Source: Flammula alnicola (lineage: Eukaryota > Basidiomycota > Agaricomycetes > Agaricales > Strophariaceae). Taken from it: a stretch of 64,000 nucleotides of DNA. This document shows, piece by piece, positions 47,918-58,347 of the stretch (position 1 is the first letter of the stretch; each line of letters opens with the position of its first letter). The translations under genes and the position numbers were made by a program. The stretch covers positions 1 through 64,000 of the forward strand of contig JADNRV010000039.1 in NCBI GenBank assembly GCA_015499995.1, in the 5' to 3' direction. Under the pieces are notes generated by a model. That model ran no database searches, was not told the DNA's origin, and was given only the letters and a program-made list of their open reading frames with translations.

Positions 47918-48742
47918 ATGCTTGTCATTTGCGCCTGTGGCTCTGGATTCAAACGCAGCGGCTACGCTACCCACGTCCGACAGAGCAAAAATCCAAAATG
48001 TCATGCTGTCGGGCCTCAGAATTCAGCACCGAAAACGAGGAAGAAGAAGACGGTTCACATACCAGAGAACAGTACAGCACCGTTCACCTCAACAGAGGCA
48101 GACGGAGACAGCAAGATTCCTGATCAGGCGAATGCGTCTGCTTCAGGAGAGAGTGCACCACTTCCAAAATTCGAAGATGAAGAGTCCGCTTCAATGAACA
48201 TCGATTCTCGTGGAGATTTCTTTGGAGATTATGACTCTTATAGTCCTGGAGATTTTGGAATGGTCGAAGACGAGGGCAGTGATGTTGAGGGTGGGGGCCA
48301 AGCATGTGGCGAAGTGGACCAGCAAGAAGATGCTGAAATCGACGATTATGAGGCTGCTATGGCCGACCTCGAATCAAGACTGGAAGCTGAGCGTACCTTT
48401 GAGCCTCAACCTTCTTCCACTCCATCCGATTCACCTGGAGCTACCGCAGATCCTCCAGATGAGCCAACGGGACCAGCAATGCGTCTACGAGGAGGTGCAG
48501 AGGAGGGGCTTAGGTCGAAGCCGCATGTTGTGCACTTCCCCTTTGGTCAGGCAGGCAAGGTCTATGCCGTCGATGGCTTGCCTGAAAATGAACGCTATCG
48601 TGAAGTTCTTGGAGGCATTGACAACCCGTATAGCCCATTCTCCTCTGAGCGAGACTGGCTGATGGCCAAATGGCAGAAGCTGCGAGGACCTGGTTCAACG
48701 GCGTTCGACGAACTGATGGCCATTGAACGTTTAAACGTTTAA
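47918..48742 (+). pseudogene. 5' fragment of a second Plavaka-type transposase
   Basis: A 274-codon frame begins with a Cys-containing start (MLVICACGSGFKRSGYATHV, like the N-terminal zinc motif of Plavaka proteins), then acidic linker, MRLRGGAEEG, and ends YSPFSSERDWLMAKWQKLRG with FDELMAIERLNV. Plavaka transposases have this last block near residue 280 and continue for more than 600 residues; here a TAA at 48,740 stops it two bases before the 9-bp target duplication of the large element. No continuation is found on the far side at 61,015, so it was already a fragment or lost its 3' end separately. Confidence 0.65.
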
Positions 48743-48938
48743 GCTTTAAGCTCCCAGTGAAAGTCGGGTCTGCGGGGATCTGCGGGAGGAGGCCAAAAGA
48801 TGTGCTGATCTGGGATTATGCGTGAATTGCAGCTCCGCTCATGGGAATCTGAGCTGACATCACTGATTGATGGTACGCGTGTCCTTCCCAGCTCGCCATA
48901 TCAACCATCCAAATCGCTCGTCTCTTCTAAGTCCGTGA

Positions 48939-51900
48939 ATGGATTCTAATAACAATAAAGAACCTGCTTCGAAGCGACCATGTCCCTGTCCGAAATGCAA
49001 AGGCGCACTCATGAGCCAGCGAACCATTCGAAGACATCAAGAAGGCGTTCCGACATCTGTGAAAATACGCAGTTACCAGCATTGGAGAAATTCTGTGGCT
49101 GAAGGAAGCACAAGCAGCGGTCAGATTGGTGGGGAAATGGATGAGGAATCGAGCGATTCAGATACCGGCGCCAACGATATTCATGAGAGACCGTTGAAAA
49201 GACGCTGCACTAGCAGAGAGATAGAGGAGCAGCCAGAGCCAGTACGTTATACGTTTCAGCCAAACTTAACGTAGAAAATTTCTCTGCTATGTATTGAAGT
49301 AATTATACGTTATTTCCCTCCAGGACGAAGATCAACAATTTTCCCAACAGAATGTAGATGGAGATGTCGAACTGAATGTTGCGACTGGTGCCAATGTGAA
49401 CGATAATGATGTGAGATGGTCGATAATCTTCGCAGTTCTTTTTTAATAATAAATTTGCGCCCTCAGATCAATTCTCCGCGACCTATCCAACCAAATCCTC
49501 AAATTGACCGAGAACTGGACAATCAAGAAACCTTCCCAGAACTTGAAAAGGACGACCGTAATCTCAATAGAGAAGAACATGCGCAAAGGGCCAACGCTTT
49601 GCTTGACGTGGATGATCTACGGGAGCAAAGAAATATTGACGAACTCCAAATAGCTCGGGCACACGTTGAGATGAACAATGAAGATATCCCTCCACCAGCA
49701 GAAGAGGGAGACGCGGCTCCCGTTCTCCATTCGCAGATCGAACACGTAAAGATCGCACAGCAATTTATCCAGGAAATATCTGAGGCAACGCTCGACAATG
49801 GAAAGCTCGAAAAATCTGTCATAGAACATCTCAGAAATCCAGTCGAGGAGCCTGTGGATATCTCGGATCCTGATGTCCGCCTCTCGCTAGATCTCTTCAT
49901 GGCTTGCGACAATTCTTCAGAACAAACCTACACTGCTGTCCGAGAATCTGTTCTTCGCCGATCTCCCGATATGGAGGTCCTGACATACAGCAGCGTAAAA
50001 AATCTGGTGGCAAGCATTAGTGGCGTTGTCTCAGTCACCGACGACATGTGTATCAACTCATGTCATGCATTTACCGGACCCTTCTCTGATCTTCAATCCT
50101 GTCAAGTCTGCTCCGAGCCTCGCTATGACCCAGTCGAGTTCGCTAGATCTGGGACACAGGTACCACGAAAGCAAGCATGTACGATCCCTCTTGGTCCTCA
50201 AATTCAAGCTCTTCGACGCTCGGAGCATGGCGCCCTTGCTATGCAGTATCGCGACCAGAAAACGCGAGAAATTCTCGAGATGGCACCTAAAGATAATGTC
50301 TATGATGATATCTTTTCCGGAAACGACTACCTGGATTTGGCGGAACGTCTCGGGCTTACTGCTGATGATACAACTGTCATGTTCTCTCTCGACGGTGCCC
50401 AGCTCTATCAAAATAAAAAGTCCGACACCTGGATTGCTATTTGGATTATCGCCGACTACGATCCCACGACACGTTACAAAAAGAAACATGTTCTTCCTGC
50501 GCTTATCATTCCTGGTCCAAACAAGCCCAAAAATCTCGATTCATTTCTATTTCGAAGCTTTCATCACCTTTCGGCAATTCAGCGTGAAAATAACGGCTCT
50601 GGTCTACGCGTATGGGACCACTCCAAAGGCGAGGTTATCTTATCGCGTCCAATTCATATTGCGGGTATGGCGGACGCTCTGGGACTGACTGAAATGGATG
50701 GTCGTGTTGGTCATCACGGTGCCCAAGGGTGCAGAATAGGGTGCCCAATGAAAGGGAGGCATAAACCTTCCAGCGGACATTACTATGCCGTTCATCTTCG
50801 GCCCCATGGTGTGAATGCGGAGGATTGTAATCACCCTGATTTCGACTTTCGAAGCCCAACAGGTATCAAGCGGGAATCTACTCAAACCTACCAAGAAAAT
50901 CTTGCAAAAGTCATTGCTTCGCGTGATCAAAACGAATATGAACGAAATCGCAAACTAACAGGAATCAGCAAACCCTCTATCATCAGCGGTCTGAACAACC
51001 AATTCACTCTTCCTGTTCCAAAATGCTTCTCTGTCGATCTCATGCATCTTCTATTCATCAATCTCGGTGAACTACTCATTCCGTTATGGAGAGGCAATCT
51101 GAAATGCGAAGCATCTGACGACAAATCTAATTGGGACTGGGCAACCTTAACCGGAGATGTCTGGCAGGAACATGGAAAGCTTGTTGCCGCCGCCACTCCC
51201 TACTTTCCCTCATCTTTCCATCGAACACCGAGAAATCCGGCAGAGAAAATTTCAAGCGGATACAAAGCGACCGAATATTTCCTCTATATTTTCGGTCTTG
51301 GGCCTGCTTTCTTCAGAACGGTACTCCCCGGAAAATATTGGCGAAACTTCTGTAAGCTTGTTCACGGTGCAAGGACTATAATCCAGCGTCGAATCACAGG
51401 ACCTCAGCTACGCGAAGCTCATTCTTACCTGATCCAATTCGTGGAGGAGTACGAAAATATTTATTATCAGCGACGCATGGATCGACTTCATTTCTGTCGC
51501 CCATGCCTTCATACACTTCTTCACACTTGTCCAGAAGCTACTCGTATCGGTCCAGGTGCATATGCCACGCAGTTTACAATGGAACGCGCAATTGGAGATC
51601 TAGGACAGGACATTCGACAGCCATCAAATCCGTTCGGAAATCTTTGCCAAATTGCACTCCGGCGATCGCAAATTAATGCTTTAAAATCCATGTGTCCAGA
51701 ACTCGATAAAGACGCTAATATTTCTCTGCCAAAATATTCTCATGATAACGGCGACGGATATATATTCCTTACACCACGACAAAAGGACCCGATGAAGCTA
51801 GAGGGACCTGAGCGCGAAGTCATAGAGGAGGAGTTAAACGAATCAGTTCTCAGGAAATGGGGACGTGTACGTTTGCCAAATGGACAAATAGCGAGGAGCG

Positions 51901-52774
51901 TATATGCTGAGGACAAGCGTATATCTTCAAATACCCGCGTCACACGCAATATCAAGGCATTTGAATTATTTCACTCAGGCTGTATATCTATACTAACCGC
52001 CATTCATTTTAGATTATGCTTGATGAAAAGGTTCAATTTGGCGAGGTTCAATTTTTTTTTTCAACTTGTGGATCCAGATGACGGCGATAGGTTTGTCCCT
52101 TATGCTCTCGTCTCTATCTATGGTCCTCCCGATGCAGATATGCTGGAACAATCATGCCATACACTGTGGGCATGCAGCTACACTGGAGCTGATAACCTTC
52201 ACACGGCGGACATTCAACTGTCAAGTCGGCCGACCGGTTGTCCTGTTAAGTCATACAGAGGTTACCGGCAAGTCATAACCTGTCATGCCACAGGTTGACT
52301 TGCCGGTCACAGTGGCCGATGTCACGCTCTTTCTTTTTTTAAAATGTTCTCGCCTCATACTTATGTTTGTTAGTTGCTAACGTTAGATTAAAGCGAATTC
52401 AAATAGTGGCAAAGACAATACGTAGATTGATAGTGAGGGAATGAATTCGAATAAACACGACTATTAAATACGCAGACATAAAAAAAAAGAAAGAGCGTGA
52501 CATCGGCCACTGTGACCGGCAAGTCAACCTGTGTCATGACAGGTTATGACTTGCCGGTAACCTCTGTATGACTTAACAGGACAACCGGTCGGCCGACTTG
52601 ACAGTTGAATGTCCGCCGTGTCACATTATACCAATCTCGGCTATTCTCTCCGTGATATCCATGCAACCGCTCCCCCGACGTCCTGGAGATCCAGAAGATC
52701 TATGGTTTGTTGTCGAAAAATCAGGTCTCGATGATATGGAAATGACTGGCTATGTCGATAATATACAAGCATAG
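48939..52774 (+). pseudogene. Plavaka transposase, broken by a miniature element and a T-run shift
   Basis: Exons 48939-49241, 49324-49410 and 49467 onward join in frame. The N-terminus has a zinc-like CPCPKCKG motif with SQRTIRRH. The DDE-type core follows: SLDGAQLYQNKKSDTW (near 50,390), GHHGAQGCRIGCPMKGRHKP (near 50,715), SVDLMHLLFINLGEL (near 51,035) and the Glu in TMERAIGDLGQDIRQPSNPF (near 51,580). A third intron probably ends at 52,012. Two lesions: a run of ten T at about 52,052-52,061 puts MLDEKVQFGEVQF out of frame with LVDPDDGDRFVPYALVSIYG (nine T would fit), and a miniature element (52,202-52,620) interrupts the C-terminus after YTGADNLH. The tail continues at 52,624 (IIPISAILSVISMQPLPRRP) to a TAG at 52,774. 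Upstream gene of the 12-kb element; probably its former transposase. Confidence 0.9.
52202..52620. mobile_element. CACGG-type miniature TIR element, copy 2
   Basis: A 419-bp element with nearly perfect TIRs of about 135 bp beginning CACGGCGGACATTCAACTGT, flanked by TCA on both sides (52,199-52,201 and 52,621-52,623). It lies in the coding sequence of the Plavaka transposase; removing it with one TCA makes the transposase tail continuous. The near identity of the two arms suggests recent insertion. Same family as copy 1 at 40,067-41,206. No coding capacity. Confidence 0.95.
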
Positions 52775-53583
52775 AGTGGAGAATATTTTTATAAAAGGTG
52801 TAGAGGCAGTGAAATCATGACATAGTAGTAGTATTAATAACTTCTGCCGATTTGCGAGACTGAAAAGTATGGTTAAATTTCTCAGGTGGGCTGTTGATTG
52901 AATTGAAAAGAGCTACGGAGAACCTAAGAATAATACTTATAGAGACATAATCAACTTTCAGAACATATATAAGTTGTCTCTGAACTTTGTAATAATGCAT
53001 CGAGTTGGTGGTCGAGCAAGCAGGAGAGGACGCCTATGGCAAACACATGCAAACTTTGTCACCACAGAGACGCGTTCAGTTTTCTCGATGCGTTCTGCAC
53101 ACTACCTCCATCTCGTGTATTGCTTGAATGTTATTATGTCCAATCCTTTTACTTATAATGCTCAAAGCTATTCCAAATCTATGACTGATGAACTCAATAG
53201 TCCCTTGACTAGCTATGAGACCTCCAATGGTCATAACCAAGGAAGGACCAGCGCAAACAGCTGGGGAGAAAACAGCTGGGGAGAAAACCATTCAGTAAGT
53301 CACTGTATCTGTGCTACGATAAGTCTAACAAGGAAATTCTTTTCTTAATAGGGACGCCAGTCCTTGGCCTCCGTTGCGTAGTCTCGGACCAGCTCTCTTA
53401 ACCGTCCCAATTTGGATGTGACGGTGTGAGAGTCTGGGACACTTCCAACCAAGTAACCGGGACTTTGCCTTACGCGAATTCCCGGATTATGTCAGCCGTG
53501 AACGCGAACTTTCCGTCGCGACGCATTCCTCTTCTCTTCATTCTGCATACCCTATTTCCTTACCTCTACCTGTGTATATAGCA

Positions 53584-56181
53584 ATGAATCAAGAAAACCT
53601 TTGCCCAAATCCTCCTGCTTCCCAAAGACAGCCACGTCGATCTGATACTGAGAAAGCCAAGGATGTTCTTCGCTACATGGCCGATAAATGCAGTTACTTC
53701 TCACTTCGACAATTTCTGGAAACAGTATTCACTTCACAAGATGGTGACATTCAAAGGTCGGCAAATACATTCCTCACAAGTGGAAGAGCCTGTGGGGTCA
53801 TGGATGAATGGGCAAAGAAGATACCGAGCGAAGAGATGCTGGAATGGGTGATGAAGAAGGCAACCAAGGCCTGCCGTCAGGAGTTTAGTTTTTTGACGGA
53901 TAGAGCCTCGCGGGGACCCCATCAAGACGATGCCAACTTTCTGCGTCTCTCAGCAGACCAGGTTTCGGTGTCGCTGCTCGAAGAATTCAAGCTCGACGAT
54001 CTGAATTCACGCTACATGCGTGTAACCCCGCAATTCCAACATCTTCTGAAGGGAATCATTGGGAAAGATGGCGACGAGGAGAACCTAACAGAGGAAATGA
54101 AAGTGCGAGTACGAGAAACTGCTCCAGTGAGTTGAGATATTTTACTGCCTTGTATAACTGTTTTAATGGAGGAGAATTCGTAGGGTCGTACTCTCGTCAC
54201 CTCCATGGTTCTGAATCTTCGAAGCCGACGTACGAACTACCACAGTGTAATCAACGGGCTCGTTCTCTGGGATAACCGTGTTCACAAGCGCGTCCACCAA
54301 GTCTTCAATCATTACGGAATATCCTCGTCGTATCCATTCCTTCTCAAAGGACTCAAAGCTCTTAGCCGCGACGCACTTCGGATGGCGCGAACAGCAGCAG
54401 CAGATGAATCAAAGATTAAAGCCTTTTTGTACGACAATTTCAATTGGGTATCTCGTGCTTGGGAAGCGACAGCAGCACACGGCAATGTGACCCATGACGA
54501 AGTTTCTGCAATCCTTCTAGTACTTCCTCATGGCGCACTACCCGCTGGCCACATTGCAAGTCGGGCTCGCTTTTCAGCTACCTTCGGAACACGGCATAGC
54601 ATTCCTCCTGCCCGTGCATTAAACGAAATCTCACCAACTCCAGAAGATGTCACGGCCTTCCGGTCGAACGCTATCCTCCATATGCAGTACATCTTATCTG
54701 AGGAGGTCAAATGTTTTCATCACTTCCGCTCCTCTCTCCCAGACTTTGAGGATCCTAAACGGATTACACCGTCCGTCACCGAGGAATACTGCCTACCTAC
54801 ATTTGATCAAGAACAAGGCTCGACTAGAGGCAACATGATTGTCCTACGACATTATTTTCTCGAAGTTCTTCGTCTGCCGGTCCCTATTTTTGAGCGCGTC
54901 ATGTTTTTTGTCATTGGAGACAGGCTTACAACTGTTCGTGACCGTGCAGCTCAAGACCAGCGCGCTGTGGATCGGTCACCGCATTCTATTGACCGACTCA
55001 CTCCATTTACAATGACGAATGGGCTTATGCATTCGTGTTTGAATTACATTGACAATATCGGGCGTAACGCTTGGGGCGGCACTTCTGCGGATGCTGTCAG
55101 TCTTATCACCCTTCGCGATAAACTACCAAATCGATCTGGGCTTAACTTGAAGAAAATTGACTACTACGCTTGGCTCCGTTTCTTTGACGTCATACTCCGT
55201 GGTCTTGTAATAAAGGCCGCCATGACGATCCTAGGTTTAACCTGTGCATCAGACTGGGTGACATATAGCGCCGAATCTCTCGATAAATTCTCCATCTTGT
55301 GCTCTTCAATTTCGGATAAATTCCTCATCCCTTCTATGAACCGACTAGAGGCCGACGGCATCAAAACCATAGCAGGAAACACGAATTCTGGACATGCAGT
55401 TCTTCTTATGCATGACCTCATGCTTCTTCGAGAGATGCGTCATGCAATTAAACATGGGCATCCAACGCGAATCCACCGAATAGTTCGCTTCTGGACACCT
55501 ATGTTCTACGCTGGGGGTAGCTTCAACTACGCTAACGAGTTCATGGAGCTTCTCCATAATATGGAGCACGATTGGCCAAGCGATTCAGCGCAGGTAGCCT
55601 TCAATGGAATGCTTGTCAACAGCACTGGGAAACCTGGAAATTTCAAGGAGGCCGATATCCGGTGCGAGCACTTGAATGACGACATCAAGGCTCACGCACA
55701 TGGTGTAAATGCCACCCCAGAAAGCTTAGAAAAGTCAACACCTGCGCTTGGACATATCGGTAAACTTACGGACCAGCTTTATCACGATCTCGGGATTGAA
55801 GATCAAAATCAGCACCACGCAAAGGTTTCCCAACACAAGGACGCGGAAATTCTTGTCAACCATTTCGTCAAGAATGGTATATTTGATTTTTCGAAAGACA
55901 AAAAATCGGAGCATGCTGTTATTGATCTTTATCGATACGGCCAACAGAGGCTTTCCGGTCTAGATGGCGGACACGCAAAGCATTTGTCTCGACATAAACT
56001 CCGGCTTCGAACACGGGAAGCCCAAGAAAATCCTGACAATATTCAACAAGTTGAAGCAAGAGATGACTCGGAACTCATTGGCGGCCGTGATCGACGGTAC
56101 ATTGAACGAATTGTCAACGAAGAGAGTGACGAAATTAGAGATGTCGTTATGAGTACAGCAGATAGTATTGATGTAGAATAA
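53584..56181 (+). CDS. DUF6589 protein, candidate transposase
   Basis: Two exons, 53584-54126 and 54184-56181, give 846 residues; the GT..AG intron is 57 bp. The ATG at 53,584 is the first after the inverted-repeat arm. N-terminal part (residues 1-180) is helical with SDTEKAKDVLRYMADKCSYF; the DUF6589-like part contains VMFFVIGDRLTTVRDRAAQD (D427 in GDRLT), FTMTNGLMHSCLNYIDNIGR, NSGHAVLLMHDLMLLREMRH, GGSFNYANEFMELLHNMEHD with WP, and DIRCEHLNDDIKAHAHG (E676). The GDxLT and EHLN acidic residues are my suggestion for catalytic positions of an RNase H-like fold; this is inference. It shares an element with a helicase, and no other protein in the element could act as transposase. Stop codon TAA at 56,179-56,181 abuts the helicase stop. 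Confidence 0.85.
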
Positions 56182-58347
56182 TTACAAGTCAATTAGTGTT
56201 TCATATGGGGCCAGTTTGGTTGGCTTTGGATTCCTCTTACGCTTCTGTGAAGTAGTTGGCTCCAATATTATAGCTGGCGGAATCCGCGATGATGTATCAA
56301 CCTCGAGTTGAAGTGGTGGAGTAGTTTCAATGCATATATCAGCAAGAATCCGCTTGACTTCGCAAAAAAGAGGGAGTCCAAGAGCCAATGCATGAATAGT
56401 GTGGAGTTTTCCGACAAGCTCATCTCCAGAGAGAATGGTACGGGCGTGCTTTGCAACCTCATCCAAGTCCAAGTTGGGAAGAATGTCCTGGGGTCCATAA
56501 CAAGGCCATTTTTCCTTCCACCCGTCTGTACGCCATATCGTGTCACGCCATTCGACCAGCGCAACAAAGATCTTCTTTTTCTCCGAGTCAAGCAGCCGAG
56601 GAACTGGGAGTGCGCTAGATGAGCTACTCAATGGATTATATGCAATGAACTGGCGCTCTTTTCCAGGTAATAAAGTGGGAAGACAGTTTCCGCAACATCC
56701 GTTAGGGCGCAACGGTGAAGGTGAAACTCGAGGAGGATTTTCAAGCCATTTATCGATGACAATGTCGCAACAGCTGAGAGGAAAAGGAAGTGTTGTTGAA
56801 TAGATCAGATCAAGAAGTGCGGGATCTTCAAATCCAGGTTTGTCGACAGTTAAATCGCCGCCGGCTGCCATTGACTTCTCCACCATGAGGATCCCAGTAG
56901 ATATATCGCCTTGTCTCCGTCCACCTCGACCCCGTCTTTGTTCCCATTGAACCAGAGTTATTCCACGGCACCGGTACTGAATCACCCATCGAACCTTCGG
57001 AAAGTCAACTCCAGCGCCAATCTTGTCCGTCCCTAGAAGGATCTTTGTACGACCAGCCTTGAAATCTTCGACAGACTTTAGTTGGTGATCTTTCGAGAGG
57101 CCAGCGTGTAGTATGTCCAGCAAGCTTGCTGGGAGACTCATCGAGGCGAGGCGCGTATAGTACCACCAATACATATCTGTAAGCAGATCAATATCATCAG
57201 AATAGATCAAGGTTTCGTCAATATCCGAAGACGACGTGGTTCCAAGCCGCAAGGTAAAAGCGAGATCGAGGAATGAGGACGAGTCGTGTTCCATATTCAT
57301 GGCAACAACCGAGAGCTCTGGGCGAAAGTTTCCAAGATTGATCAGTCTGTATTCGGTTTTGAGGCCCGCATAGAGAACGAGAGATTTCCGATATCGATCT
57401 GGCAGAGTTGCAGAGAGCGCTACAATGGGAACATCCTCTCCGATAATTTCACGGAGTTTATGGAGTCGAGTATAAGCAGGCCGCCAAGAATTGTGTTCGT
57501 GTACGCAGTGGGCCTCGTCAATGTAAACCGCAGATAATCTCAATCTAAACACGTCAGAGAACAGAACTCTTGCAAACGCAGGTGTTTCCAACATTTCAGG
57601 ACATGCGAAGATGAGACGAAAGTCGCCCTGAGCAGCGCCTATCAGAATCCCCTCGCTTTTCTTCTCAGCTGATATGAAAACCGAAGGAAGAGATGAATTT
57701 GTGTGTCTAAGATACAGAAAAGTTTAAGTACATGTATGTATGTGACGAGAACAATTTCACCTCTCCTCTCCCTGATCACCAAGAGTTGTAAACGGCACCA
57801 GAACCAGAGAGATACTCCCTGGTTGCACTAGCAATGGAAGGTCCCAGACCGTAGACTTCCCCATCCCTGTTGGAGCGATAACAACTAGATCCCCCGAGCG
57901 CCCAAGTATGAAATTCGCCGACTCCATCTGATATGGATGAAGTCTCGACCCGGCCTTCAAAACACCTGCCTCCAGCGCAAGTTCATTCCATCTTTCCTCC
58001 GTTAGAGGTTTCAGAGGTTGGATAGATAGAACTTCTCCAACGGCGAAAGCAGCGCGCGTAGGACGACCTCGGCTGGAGAGGGAATAAGGCGTGTATCCCG
58101 GGGCTTGAGGCGTGACCTCGTAACCATTGCGCCTCTGCTTCTTTGGCTGTCGGTCCGGAAGTGACAATGGTGCAGACGTTGAGAGAGATTGAGAGCCGGA
58201 AGGGGTTGTTGGAGTAGAAACAGAAACGCCCGGCGTGAGGAGTGGGGCGTTGAGCGTGTTGCCTGTGATGGGTGTGAGAGGTAACTGGCGAGGGCGATGT
58301 TGACGAGTAGGGGGCCAGACCAGCTGGGAACGCATGTTTTCGGACAT
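56182..58347 (-). CDS. RecQ-like DEAH helicase
   Basis: Two exons, 58347-57761 and 57706-56182, give 703 residues with a GT..AG intron. The first 130 residues are a Pro/Ser/Thr-rich tail. Helicase motifs follow: Q-like LHPYQMESANFIL, Walker A APTGMGKS (158-165), DEAH (259-262) with CVHEH, SAT (294-296), a second RecA-like domain with ILHAGLSKDHQLKSVEDFKA, GTDKIGAGVDFPKVRWVIQY, and motif VI QRRGRGGR (452-459). After this a Cys-containing zinc-like block (CCDIVIDKW, CCGNCLP) resembles the RecQ zinc subdomain. ATP-dependent unwinding is expected. It is the partner of the DUF6589 gene in the same element, tail to tail with zero spacing. No damage seen. Confidence 0.9.

Noticed and set aside
49523..49912. 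129-codon minus-strand frame
   Set aside because: It is antisense to the Plavaka transposase exon and has Ser/Cys-rich shadow composition.
47918..52298. One long Plavaka transposase from the 47.9-kb frame into the 49.4-kb frame
   Set aside because: The two have separate zinc-type N-termini, and an outer TIR with a target duplication lies between them; they are two different copies.
56182..58347. Telomere-linked RecQ helicase marking a subtelomere
   Set aside because: The helicase lies inside an element with precise ends, and no telomeric repeats are visible in the window.
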